Part shown: positions 21,175-29,568 of the stretch, piece after piece
How positions within the stretch are numbered: position 1 is the stretch's first letter
How the letters are laid out: each line of letters begins with the position of its first letter
From: Leptospira johnsonii
Lineage (GTDB): Bacteria; Spirochaetota; Leptospiria; Leptospirales; Leptospiraceae
DNA: 64,000 nucleotides
Assembly: GCF_003112675.1 (NCBI RefSeq)
Contig: NZ_BFAY01000005.1
Coordinates: 444,310-508,309, forward strand
Direction of reading: 5' to 3'
Program-made: the position numbers and the translations under genes
The notes under the pieces: generated by a model
What the model was told of the DNA's origin: nothing
Database searches by the model: none
Seen by the model: the letters and a program-made list of their open reading frames with translations, nothing else

Positions 21175-21209
21175 GATTTCGCATAACAAAGGCGTTGTTA
21201 ATCGAAATC
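21175..21209. other. 35-bp hairpin with a dif-like (XerC/XerD) sequence
   Basis: GATTTCG (21175-21181) pairs with CGAAATC (21203-21209), and inside it TAACAA pairs with TTGTTA around an AGGCG loop. The same DNA contains ATTTCGCATAA (21176-21186), identical to XerC-arm sequences of several proteobacterial dif sites, a 6-bp spacer, and an 11-bp second arm whose TGTTAA core (21197-21202) agrees with the XerD arm. The outer five positions of the second arm do not match. It could be the chromosomal dif site or a Xer-type attachment site; chance similarity is not excluded. Confidence 0.35.
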
Positions 21210-21331
21210 AAGGGATACGGCCAAAAGTCTTTTATATAACAACCGATCGAATATAAAGAATCCTCTTATATAAGGGGTTAATAAGAATTTTTCCATTCAT
21301 CATACCTAGATCCACTTTCATCCCAAACTCA

Positions 21332-21360
21332 TTGCAGGTGCCTTAGAATCCTAGTATGTT
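21332..21360 (+). promoter_or_regulatory. sigma70-type promoter giving a near-leaderless mRNA
   Basis: TTGCAG (21332-21337), a 17-bp spacer and TATGTT (21355-21360) stand directly before ATG 21368. Initiation about seven bases after the -10 box would fall on or next to that ATG. The paralogous gene at 26668 has the same arrangement. Confidence 0.55.
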
Positions 21361-21367
21361 CCTACAT

Positions 21368-21919
21368 ATGTCTTTTAGAAAAATAACCATACTTGTTTCA
21401 GCCCTTTTGATCTCAGGTATTTTACTTTTATTGCTGGTGCCTTCTTCTTCCAAGAATGCAGCCGTTTCTAATTCCGGAAAAAACGTTTTTTCCGAAGGCT
21501 TCTCCTCATTTTCGAACATTCTTAACCTAGGCTCATTATCATCTTCCAATGAAGAAGAAGGACTTATACCTGCTTCTCTTCTCAGAAATGAAACTCCTGA
21601 CAATTTATATTGGATAGCAGTGGCAACTCCTAGAGATGCCGCTGAAACAAAAGCCCAACATGAACTCAGAGAAGATTGGGCGGCTCTTTACGGAAAGATC
21701 TACTCCAACAAAGCAACTCGTAAAGAGATAGATCAATATTATACGGCACAGATCAAGCTGCAAGAAGACCAATTGGAGCTATTGAAGATCATGGAGGATA
21801 GATATCCGGAACGTTTGAACGACGATTCGAGAAGAATGATCCTGGCAGGCAAAGAACTATATGCTAAAAAGCTAAAAAATGTAAAAGATGAATATGAAAA
21901 ACACATAAACCAAAAATAG
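21368..21919 (+). CDS. membrane-anchored protein of unknown function, module copy 1
   Basis: A 183-residue protein I do not recognise. I use ATG 21368 because the earlier ATG (21356) overlaps the -10 box and because the paralogue at 26668 aligns from this Met. It has one N-terminal membrane segment (ITILVSALLISGILLLLLV), a Ser/Asn-rich linker with the conserved KNVFSEG, and a C-terminal helical domain (from DNLYWIAVATP) with Lys/Glu-rich amphipathic helices, probably outside the cytoplasm. There is no cysteine and no enzyme motif. It is cotranscribed with the M19-like gene 14 bp downstream. The module is repeated at 26668, so this protein probably works with that enzyme, perhaps as an export or folding partner (inference from context only). 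Confidence 0.75.
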   Translation: MSFRKITILVSALLISGILLLLLVPSSSKNAAVSNSGKNVFSEGFSSFSNILNLGSLSSSNEEEGLIPASLLRNETPDNLYWIAVATPRDAAETKAQHELREDWAALYGKIYSNKATRKEIDQYYTAQIKLQEDQLELLKIMEDRYPERLNDDSRRMILAGKELYAKKLKNVKDEYEKHINQK

Positions 21920-21933
21920 ATTTGGAGAGAATT

Positions 21934-24153
21934 ATGAATTATCGGTCAATACGAAGATCCGTATTCGGCTTCGTAGTATGTACGATGTTTTTCGCAGGAA
22001 GTGCATCCGTGTTTGCGGATCCTTATTGGGGAACATTCAAGAAGGATAGCTGCACGTCGATTTTCCCAGGCAAACGTCAGTATTCTGCCATCCTTTACGG
22101 GATCCCTTCGGGCCAAAGTTGGGAGACTACCTGCGCTAATATGGGAGCAACCATTAACGGCCAAGTATTTACAAAGCCTAGTCGTTGTAAAAACACTGGT
22201 TTAAATATGTGGGGAGAATTCGATCTAATCGATGACTCCTGCGAGGCGAACTGGTCGGCAACAGACGATGGCGGAGGTTATAACTGGACTCATAAAAATG
22301 ACGGTTGCCAAACTTCCGGAACCTATGCGGGCAAAAGAAAATATTCTTCACGTATCTGGAACGTAGTAGGTATTACTTGGGAAGAAGCATGTGCTAAATT
22401 GCCTCTTACTATTGCAGGTAAAACTTATACAACTCCAACTCGTTGTGTGAATACCGGAACCACAGGTATGTGGGGAGAATGGTATGTTGCAGATTCCAGT
22501 TGTGAGTCCGCTCCTAAAGCTTACGCAAGAGGTACTCAGGATTCTCTCAAAAGAACAGGAACTCTTTCTGGTTATGCGGATCTTCATACTCACCCAATGG
22601 CTCACCTAGGTTTTGGAGGAGTGATCTTCCATGGAGCTCCTTATGGAGAACCAGCAACTGCACTAGCGGATTGCCCGAGTATGTCTAACGAAGGGCATTC
22701 TGCAGGACACTCCAGAGTAGAAGCAATCGTACAAGACGATATTATCGGAGCTCTACTTTCTACTGCAAAACATGATAATAGAGGATACGCAAGTTTCCCT
22801 TATTGGCCGGCGAACAATAGCTACACTCACCAAACAATGTATTATGAGTGGGTCAAACGCGCCTACGAAGGTGGCCTCAGAACTATGGTCGTGCTTGCGG
22901 TTAACGGTGATTATATGTTCGGAGCAACGGACAATGGTCTTCCGGATATTATCAAAGGGATCGCAATTGCAACAGATCCAATTTACGATCTAAACGACAT
23001 GAACACCTTACGTCGTCAAACCCAAGCAGTATATGATATGCAGACTTGGATTGATCAGAAAAGCGGCGGTGCAGGTCTTGGATGGTTCCGTATCGTAAAA
23101 ACTCCTGCAGAAGCTCAAAGTGTAATAGCGGCGGGTAAACTCGCAGTTGTCTTAGGTGCAGAAGTAGACTATCTAGTAGATTGTACTACAACCACTTGTA
23201 CTGACTCAATGATCACACAAGGTGTTCAGGAAATGTATGACGCAGGTTTACGTTATATCTTCCCGATCCACTTGAAAACCAACGGATTCGGCGGTGCAGG
23301 TCTTTACAATATCCTAGGAAGTGGAACCAAGTATGACTGTAAACACTACGGACAAGATTGTAACGTTGCTGGCTTAACTTCTTACGGACCTAAGATCATG
23401 AAAGCCCTTATGAAAAAAGGGATGATCATAGACGTGGGGCATATGTCCGCAAGATCTTTGGATGGAGCACTAACATACGCTGAACAGCAAGCATATCCAG
23501 GTATCGTAACAGGTCACACCGGAGTATATGATATGGCGAATAAAGGAAATCGTCATGAGGCAAACCCAACAGGTGCAGCACTCAAACGTATCATTGCCTT
23601 AGGTGGAATGATCGGACTCATCCCAGGACAAGGAAATCTGGACGAGGTAGGGGAATGGAGACAAAACTCTGACGGATCCTATATCTCCCACGCTTGTGGA
23701 GGAACCACTCAAACATTCGCACAATCCTATCAGTATCTTAGAAATCTGATCGGAGACCAAGCTTATGACGGAAGAATTACTGTCGGAACAGACTTTAACG
23801 GATTTGCCCATATGCCTGGACCTCGTTACGGAACCCGCGCATGCCCAGGAGGAGTATCTACGATCGCTCAGCCTGATTCGGCTAAAGTAGGGTATCCTTT
23901 TGCACCGGATGCTTCCATTAGAAAAGCTGCAACTCTTTCAGCTCTTCCTTCTCTTGGAAAATATACTTTCGGGAACAGGACATTCGACTTTAATACGGAA
24001 GGAGCAGCTCATATAGGGCTTATGCCGGACTTCTTTGAAGATTTGAGACAGCAAGGCTTAAAACGTTCCGATCTGGAACCGGTTTATCGCTCTGCCGACT
24101 TCTTCACTACTATGTGGCAGAATGCAGTCACAAGAGGTGCGAGCATCCAATAA
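21934..24153 (+). CDS. exported M19 (membrane dipeptidase)-like metallohydrolase with two Cys-rich repeats, copy 1
   Basis: A 739-residue protein. ATG 21934 follows GGAGAG and starts a signal peptide that ends near ...SASVFA/DPYWG. Two tandem ~75-residue repeats follow (about residues 30-108 and 112-190), each with four Cys and a shared GKRxYSxxxW/Y...TW/SWExxCA...TKPSRC/TTPxRC...MWGEx pattern. The enzyme part resembles the M19 dipeptidase family: DLHTHP (HxH in place of the usual HxD), VLGAEVDY, IIDVGHMS, GIVTGHTGVYDMANKGNRH and VGTDFNGF supply the metal and substrate ligands. M19 enzymes hydrolyse dipeptides and some lactams, but this is roughly twice their usual length. It is probably periplasmic, surface-exposed or secreted; the T2SS of this window is a possible route (inference). 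Confidence 0.82.
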   Translation: MNYRSIRRSVFGFVVCTMFFAGSASVFADPYWGTFKKDSCTSIFPGKRQYSAILYGIPSGQSWETTCANMGATINGQVFTKPSRCKNTGLNMWGEFDLIDDSCEANWSATDDGGGYNWTHKNDGCQTSGTYAGKRKYSSRIWNVVGITWEEACAKLPLTIAGKTYTTPTRCVNTGTTGMWGEWYVADSSCESAPKAYARGTQDSLKRTGTLSGYADLHTHPMAHLGFGGVIFHGAPYGEPATALADCPSMSNEGHSAGHSRVEAIVQDDIIGALLSTAKHDNRGYASFPYWPANNSYTHQTMYYEWVKRAYEGGLRTMVVLAVNGDYMFGATDNGLPDIIKGIAIATDPIYDLNDMNTLRRQTQAVYDMQTWIDQKSGGAGLGWFRIVKTPAEAQSVIAAGKLAVVLGAEVDYLVDCTTTTCTDSMITQGVQEMYDAGLRYIFPIHLKTNGFGGAGLYNILGSGTKYDCKHYGQDCNVAGLTSYGPKIMKALMKKGMIIDVGHMSARSLDGALTYAEQQAYPGIVTGHTGVYDMANKGNRHEANPTGAALKRIIALGGMIGLIPGQGNLDEVGEWRQNSDGSYISHACGGTTQTFAQSYQYLRNLIGDQAYDGRITVGTDFNGFAHMPGPRYGTRACPGGVSTIAQPDSAKVGYPFAPDASIRKAATLSALPSLGKYTFGNRTFDFNTEGAAHIGLMPDFFEDLRQQGLKRSDLEPVYRSADFFTTMWQNAVTRGASIQ

Positions 24154-24183
24154 AGAAATCTAAAACGAAATAGATTTTTTACA

Positions 24184-24211
24184 GCCTGCCAAACCCTGCG
24201 GGCTTTTTTTT
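24184..24211. terminator. rho-independent terminator after M19 copy 1
   Basis: GCCTGC (24184-24189) pairs with GCGGGC (24198-24203) with one G-T pair, followed by a run of eight T. It separates this gene from the convergent response regulator. Confidence 0.8.
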
Positions 24212-24917
24212 ATCCTAACATTTCTTTTAGAATATTATATCTAGATCTGGATAAAGCAACTTCTGCGGAATCGCCTAGAAGAACTTTAAAATGGTTTCCT
24301 TTTCCATGTAGTATCTTCTTCACTTCGGAAAGATTGATTATAAAAGATCTATGAGAGCGGAAAAAATCGGAATTAAGTTCGGAAAGAACCGACTCCATCG
24401 TTTTGCGTATTATTTCCTTTCGTCCAGACTTGAGATGGATCTCGGTAAAATTACCGGAAGCTTCTAAGTATAGAATGTCCTGGAATCGGATCACTTCTAT
24501 CATTCCGTCTTTTTTTAGAGAGATACTATTTTTACGTATAGAATCCGCTTTGGATGCGGACGCAGACTTCATACGATCAATTGCTGCGATAAATCTTTCT
24601 CTTGTGAATGGTTTTGCCACAAAATCCAAAACACCGAAATCAAATGCGCTTACTGCGTTTTGTTTATCCGAAGAGATAACAATCGTATAGAAGGAATCTT
24701 TTTCAGGCAACTTTAGTATCTCGTAGCCTGATTGTCCTTTTAGATTGATATCCAAAAGAAGAAGGTCGATAGGGTTTTCACGAATACTATAAAGTGCAGG
24801 AGTCAGTTCGTCGAAGGTTTTGAGAGATACTAGACTTTTTCCGAATGCCTCTCTGCAATAATGCTGGATGGTCCTTGCCATCAGTTTGTCGTCTTCGACT
24901 AAAACAGCTCTCACCAT
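24210..24917 (-). CDS. LytTR-family response regulator
   Basis: A 235-residue regulator with an N-terminal receiver domain (acidic pocket VEDD near residue 9, phospho-acceptor Asp in LLLLDINLKGQSGYEIL near residue 56, and the conserved Lys in VAKPFTRE) and a C-terminal LytTR DNA-binding domain (IEVIRFQDILYLEASGNFTEI to FFRSHRSFIINLSEVKKI). It is encoded 33 bp downstream of the histidine kinase on the same strand, so the two form a cognate pair. LytTR regulators commonly control exported or surface factors. The flanking M19 modules are the obvious candidate targets, but I could not recognise paired LytTR repeats in their promoters. Confidence 0.93.
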   Translation of the reverse strand: MVRAVLVEDDKLMARTIQHYCREAFGKSLVSLKTFDELTPALYSIRENPIDLLLLDINLKGQSGYEILKLPEKDSFYTIVISSDKQNAVSAFDFGVLDFVAKPFTRERFIAAIDRMKSASASKADSIRKNSISLKKDGMIEVIRFQDILYLEASGNFTEIHLKSGRKEIIRKTMESVLSELNSDFFRSHRSFIINLSEVKKILHGKGNHFKVLLGDSAEVALSRSRYNILKEMLG

Positions 24918-24950
24918 GCTTAGCGATTTCTGTAAAAAATTCTCAAAAGG

Positions 24951-26390
24951 TCAATCTGAAATTTTGGTTCTGGCAAATAGAACAGTGAAGGTCGCTCCTT
25001 GCCCAGGTTTACTTTCCAAGCTGATCTTTGCACCGAGTAGTTCTACCAATCTATGAACTGCATAAAGCCCCACACCGCTAGAAGGTTCGTTACCGGTAGG
25101 CTTCGCGGATAGACGAGTGAACCTGGAGAATAAAAGTTTTTTATCTTCGTCTGTGAATCCTTTTCCTTCATCTCTGATCTGGATCTGGACAAAGTCTCCA
25201 TTGTCTTTTATCAATTTGGATTGAATGAATATGGAACCGCCTATAGGAGAATATTTTACCGCATTTGAAACCAAATTGTCTAAAATACTTGCGACCGCTT
25301 TTCTATCGGAACGGATCTTTAGGTCTTCTTTTTCAAATTGAGTATGAAATTGGATACGTTTTAAAGAAGCCTGGTAATCGAAGTTCTGGATGGTAGATCT
25401 AATATAAGAATTGATATTCAAAATATTATAATCTATTTTTATATTTTCAAAACCGGAAGCTGCAATTCCGACTAGATCGTCGATATGCCCCAAAATTTTT
25501 CGGGAAGAACTTTCAATATCGGTTAGGATCTCCTTCTTCTCCTTATCCGAGAACGATTTTAGGTTTTTACGAAGGATCGTGCTAATACTCATGATCCCTG
25601 AAAGTGGACTTTTCAGGTCGTGAACTGCAATACTGATCATATCACTCTTATTGGTATCTTCTTCTTTTAACCTTTCGTTCAAACGGATGATCCTCTGGGT
25701 TTTGAGATAAGTATTCGCCAAAGTTAAGAAAGAAACACGATCGAAAATTAAGATCAGAAACAGAGTCACCAAAGGGTTTTGCAAAAGTACCGGTTCTCTA
25801 TTTCCGCTATAATAAATAAAACTGTATAGGATCGTATAATTGATCGCGTAGATAAAATACTTAGTATGGTCCGGAAATCTAAACATGATCGCAACGCTAA
25901 ACATAGCAGTGGAGAAAAGTGAAATTTCCGGAAGTCGAGGAAATACCACAACTGTGATACAGGTTCCGGTTAAGGAAAGAAGAAGGACCCCAATCCTACA
26001 AAGTAATTTGATCCGATCCAGACCCGCTCTATGCAAACGACCCGAATTCAAAAGAACATTCATCGTCAAAAAAACGGCATAAAATACCAGATCGAATAGA
26101 ACGAATGAATTGTCCTTTGCGTCCGAAAATGCATCCACGATATCATAAAATGCAAAAGGAAGAATGATGATAGGCAGGATCAGATAAACATATCTGAGTA
26201 CGATTAAAATTTCTAAGTAAGCGTTTCGAGTAAATACGGGAGCAAAATTTACGGAAGAAAGTATCTTCGCCTTTCTATATTGTCTAAGTGCAAAACGATA
26301 ATTGAGTCCGAAAAAAAATCGAAATAGCGCCCACATATTCCCAGATTTGTCCCTTTCCCTTTTAAAAAACTCCCTTTTTTGCCCAATCAT
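24951..26390 (-). CDS. membrane histidine kinase, partner of the LytTR regulator
   Basis: A kinase of about 479 residues from ATG 26390. A longer frame to 26492 exists, and ATG 26336 is also possible; none has a clear ribosome site. The N-terminal ~200 residues hold about six membrane helices without a recognisable sensor fold. The transmitter is complete: HisKA box VHDLKSPLSGIM (His for phosphorylation), N box DNLVSNAVKYSP, G1 box DEGKGFTDED, and G2 GVGLYAVHRLVELLG. A class-I HisKA kinase paired with a LytTR regulator is less usual than the LytS type. It is transcribed divergently from module copy 2 and presumably senses a membrane or envelope signal. Confidence 0.9.
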   Translation of the reverse strand: MIGQKREFFKRERDKSGNMWALFRFFFGLNYRFALRQYRKAKILSSVNFAPVFTRNAYLEILIVLRYVYLILPIIILPFAFYDIVDAFSDAKDNSFVLFDLVFYAVFLTMNVLLNSGRLHRAGLDRIKLLCRIGVLLLSLTGTCITVVVFPRLPEISLFSTAMFSVAIMFRFPDHTKYFIYAINYTILYSFIYYSGNREPVLLQNPLVTLFLILIFDRVSFLTLANTYLKTQRIIRLNERLKEEDTNKSDMISIAVHDLKSPLSGIMSISTILRKNLKSFSDKEKKEILTDIESSSRKILGHIDDLVGIAASGFENIKIDYNILNINSYIRSTIQNFDYQASLKRIQFHTQFEKEDLKIRSDRKAVASILDNLVSNAVKYSPIGGSIFIQSKLIKDNGDFVQIQIRDEGKGFTDEDKKLLFSRFTRLSAKPTGNEPSSGVGLYAVHRLVELLGAKISLESKPGQGATFTVLFARTKISD

Positions 26391-26629
26391 TCGATTTAGG
26401 AAAACTAGTGAAAAAACTTTGTCAAAAAGATGAACAAGAAAAGCCATACATTCCAGAAAAAAGAATGAACTTATCCCCAAGAATACAAGCAATTATCATA
26501 GAACTGCGCGTTCTAGTTTATAATTTTATGACTTAAGTACCGATTTTACTTCTTCTTTTTAGCTTCAAAAATACTAGAGCATGTTTTCAAATATTTATAA
26601 CATTTTTCTAATAAATAATTACAAAGAAT

Positions 26630-26658
26630 TTGCATAACGGAGCGAAATGTAATATACT
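26630..26658 (+). promoter_or_regulatory. sigma70-type promoter giving a near-leaderless mRNA
   Basis: TTGCAT (26630-26635), a 17-bp spacer and TATACT (26653-26658) stand only nine bases before ATG 26668. The start point would fall at or just before the ATG, and no Shine-Dalgarno site precedes it. The 170-bp divergent region towards the kinase is otherwise AT-rich and without a gene. Confidence 0.65.
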
Positions 26659-26667
26659 GTTCGGCCG

Positions 26668-27210
26668 ATGCCATCTAAGAAAAACGCATTACTGATCTCT
26701 TCTGCTTTTATTGTAGTTGTTCTTATTTTTATTTTCACTAGAAGCCAGGCCGGAGCCACTCAATCCTCTTCCAAGAATGTTTTTTCGGAAGGGCTCTCTA
26801 TTTTCTCTGGATTTATCAAATTGGGAACTTCTTCTTCTCCCTATAACGAAGATAACGCAGTTGTATCCGCATCCCTTTTAAAAAGTGAGACTCCTGATAA
26901 TCTATATTGGGTTGCAGTTGCTACTCCCCAAGATGCGGGAGAAAAAAAAGCTCAGGAAGAACTCCTGGAACATTGGGCAACATTGTATGGAAAGATCTAC
27001 TCCAACAAAGCTACCCGCAAAGAGATCGATGAATATTATACCTCTCAGATAAAGCTCCAAGAGGACCAACTAGAACTATTGCGCTTAATGGAAGAAAGAT
27101 ATCCAGAGCGCCTTGATGACGAAAAACGCAGAATGATCTTAGCCGGCAAAGAACTGTACGGCAAAAAGCTGAAAAACGTAACCGAAGAATACAAAAAACA
27201 TACAAACTAG
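26668..27210 (+). CDS. membrane-anchored protein of unknown function, module copy 2
   Basis: A 180-residue paralogue of the protein at 21368, with the same layout: an N-terminal membrane segment (ALLISSAFIVVVLIFIFT), the KNVFSEG motif, a Ser-rich linker and a strongly conserved helical C-terminal domain beginning SETPDNLYWVAVATP. The membrane part and linker have diverged, while the last ~115 residues are closely similar between copies, so that domain is the functional part. It is followed after 19 bp by the second M19-like gene. No known family was recognised. Confidence 0.75.
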   Translation: MPSKKNALLISSAFIVVVLIFIFTRSQAGATQSSSKNVFSEGLSIFSGFIKLGTSSSPYNEDNAVVSASLLKSETPDNLYWVAVATPQDAGEKKAQEELLEHWATLYGKIYSNKATRKEIDEYYTSQIKLQEDQLELLRLMEERYPERLDDEKRRMILAGKELYGKKLKNVTEEYKKHTN

Positions 27211-27229
27211 TAAGTAGGGAGAGAAACGT

Positions 27230-29449
27230 ATGAAAACTCGGCTTTTACGAGGTCCTGCGTTAGGCGTCGTGTTCCTGGCTGTTTTTGTCACGAGTACGTC
27301 CATTTTCGGTGATCCATATTGGGGAACATTTAAGAAGGATGGTTGCACCGCAATTTTTCCTGGGAAGCGTCAATATTCAGCAATCCTTTACGGGATCCCG
27401 TCCGGCCAGAGTTGGGAAACAACCTGCGCAAATATGGGAGCAACCATCAACGGCCAAGTATTTACTAAGCCAAGCCGTTGTAAAAACACAGGATTCAATA
27501 TGTGGGGAGAATTCGATCTGGTCGATGATTCTTGCGAAGCGAACTGGGCTGCACCGGACGAAGGCGGGATCTATAATTACACTCATAAGAATGACGGTTG
27601 TCAATCCTCTGGGACTTATGCAGGTAAAAGAAAGTATTCTTCACGTTTATGGAATATAGTAGGTGTTACCTGGGAAGAAGCCTGTGCCAAAATGCCGATT
27701 ACTATCGCGGGAAAAACCTATACAACTCCTCATCGATGTGTGAACACAGGCGGTGCAACAGGAATGTGGGGAGAATGGTATGTCGCAGATTCTAGTTGTG
27801 AAACCGCTCCACAAGCTTACACCAGAGGAGCTAACGATTCTCTTAAAAGAACCGGCACTCTTTCAGGTTATGTAGATCTTCATACTCACCCGATGGCTCA
27901 TTTAGGTTTTGGTGGAGTTATCTTTCATGGTTCTCCATTCGGGGCACCTGCAACTGCATTAGCTGATTGTCCTAGCGTTTCCGACGAGGGACATTCTGCA
28001 GGACACTCTAGGGTAGAAGCAATCGTACAAGACGATGTTATCGGAGCCTTATTAGGAACCGTTCGCCACGATAACCGAGGCTATAGCAGCTTTCCTTATT
28101 GGCCTGCTAACAATAGCTACACTCACCAAACTATGTATTATGAATGGATCAAACGCGCATATGAAGGCGGGATGAGAGCCATGGTAGTACTCGCTGTAAA
28201 TGGTGACTATATGTTCGGAGCAACGGATAACGGACTTCCAGACATCATCAAAGGAATAGCGATCGCTACCGATCCTGTCTATGACCTGAACGATATGAAC
28301 ACTTTACGCCGCCAGACTCAGGCAGTGTATGATATGCAAGCTTGGATCGACGAACAAAGCGGCGGTCCTGGACAAGGCTGGTTCCGTATCGTTAAAACTC
28401 CTGCAGAAGCGCAGAGTGTAATTTCTGGCGGTAAACTTGCAGTGGTCTTAGGCGCGGAAGTGGACTATCTGGTAGATTGTACCGGAAGCAACTGTAACGA
28501 TTCTATGATCACACAAGGCGTTCAGGAACTATATGACCTGGGACTACGTTATGTGTTCCCGATCCACTTAAAAACCAACGGATTCGGTGGGGCAGGTCTC
28601 TATAATATCCTGGGAAGTGGAACCAAGTATGATTGTAAACATTACGGACAGGATTGTAACACTGCTGGTCTAACCACTTACGGACAGAAGGTACTTAGAG
28701 AGTTGATGAAAAAAGGAATGATCATCGACGTGGGTCATATGTCCGCAAAATCTTTGGACGGAGCTCTTACATTTGCTGAGCAACAGTCTTATCCAGGTAT
28801 CGTAACAGGTCACACCGGTGTATATGATATGGCGAATAAAGGAAATCGTCATGAGGCAAACCCAACAGGTGCAGCTCTCAAACGTATCAGCACCTTAGGT
28901 GGAATGATCGGGCTTATCACAGGCCAAGGAAATCTGGAAGAGATAGGTGAGTGGAGACAAAATAGCGACGGTTCTTATATCGCACATGCTTGCGGCGGAA
29001 CTAGTCAAACATTCGCCCAATCTTACCAATATCTCAAAACTCTAATAGGTGATCCTGCTTACGATGGAAGGATCGCTGTCGGAACAGATTTTAACGGATT
29101 TGCCCATATGCCTGGACCTCGTTATGGAACCCGTGCTTGTCCTGGAGGAACCTCAGTCATTGCACAACCAGAAGCTTCTAAAGTAGGTTATCCTTTCTCT
29201 CCGGATTCTTCCATTCGATTAGCGGCAACTCTTGCGGCGAATCCTTCTCTTGGAAAATACTCCTTCGGGAACAGGACATTCGACTTCAATACGGAAGGTG
29301 CATCCCATATAGGGCTCATGCCTGACTTCTTTGAAGACCTAAGACAACAGGGACTCAAACGTTCCGATCTGGAACCGGTCTATAGATCCGCAGACTTCTT
29401 CACTACGATGTGGCAGAACGCGGTAAATAGAAGCGGAAGTATCCAGTAA
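27230..29449 (+). CDS. exported M19 (membrane dipeptidase)-like metallohydrolase with two Cys-rich repeats, copy 2
   Basis: A 739-residue paralogue of the protein at 21934, highly similar along its whole length. AGGGAGAG precedes the ATG, and the signal peptide ends near ...TSTSIFG/DPYWG. It carries the same two four-Cys repeats, the same HTHP, GAEVDY, DVGHMS, GHTGVYDM and GTDFNGF motifs, and an identical C-terminal signature (FFTTMWQNAV). Differences cluster in surface-type positions, for example in the segment after GAEVDYLVDC. The two enzymes are a tandem duplication and may differ in substrate or regulation. A strong terminator follows. Confidence 0.82.
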   Translation: MKTRLLRGPALGVVFLAVFVTSTSIFGDPYWGTFKKDGCTAIFPGKRQYSAILYGIPSGQSWETTCANMGATINGQVFTKPSRCKNTGFNMWGEFDLVDDSCEANWAAPDEGGIYNYTHKNDGCQSSGTYAGKRKYSSRLWNIVGVTWEEACAKMPITIAGKTYTTPHRCVNTGGATGMWGEWYVADSSCETAPQAYTRGANDSLKRTGTLSGYVDLHTHPMAHLGFGGVIFHGSPFGAPATALADCPSVSDEGHSAGHSRVEAIVQDDVIGALLGTVRHDNRGYSSFPYWPANNSYTHQTMYYEWIKRAYEGGMRAMVVLAVNGDYMFGATDNGLPDIIKGIAIATDPVYDLNDMNTLRRQTQAVYDMQAWIDEQSGGPGQGWFRIVKTPAEAQSVISGGKLAVVLGAEVDYLVDCTGSNCNDSMITQGVQELYDLGLRYVFPIHLKTNGFGGAGLYNILGSGTKYDCKHYGQDCNTAGLTTYGQKVLRELMKKGMIIDVGHMSAKSLDGALTFAEQQSYPGIVTGHTGVYDMANKGNRHEANPTGAALKRISTLGGMIGLITGQGNLEEIGEWRQNSDGSYIAHACGGTSQTFAQSYQYLKTLIGDPAYDGRIAVGTDFNGFAHMPGPRYGTRACPGGTSVIAQPEASKVGYPFSPDSSIRLAATLAANPSLGKYSFGNRTFDFNTEGASHIGLMPDFFEDLRQQGLKRSDLEPVYRSADFFTTMWQNAVNRSGSIQ

Positions 29450-29458
29450 CTTAAGCTA

Positions 29459-29485
29459 AGGCCCGCTGCACAGCGGGCCTTTTTC
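29459..29485 (+). terminator. rho-independent terminator after M19 copy 2
   Basis: AGGCCCGCTG and CAGCGGGCCT form a 10-bp GC-rich stem with a CA loop, followed by a T run. Confidence 0.9.
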
Positions 29486-29568
29486 TATCCTCAAGCCCCA
29501 AAGAAAAAGTTTGGTCTTTGGAACGAAAAGAGAAGAATAGGTTCTAAGATAAAAAGAGCTTATTTTCT

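Larger units (their letters stand above)
20889..21331. other. gene-free AT-rich intergenic region with several dyad symmetries
   Basis: No credible coding frame is seen here. The stretch holds a perfect 16-bp palindrome (21019-21034), a near-perfect one (21097-21112) and a longer imperfect hairpin with a dif-like arm (21175-21209), listed separately. The promoter of the next gene begins at 21332. Confidence 0.6.

Noticed and set aside
21185..21200. An integron attC site
   Set aside because: The TAACAA/TTGTTA arms recall one, but the GTTRRRY core and the outer R''/L'' boxes do not fit.
21356..21367. An ATG upstream of the chosen start of the first module gene
   Set aside because: It overlaps the -10 box, and the paralogue begins at the position matching 21368.
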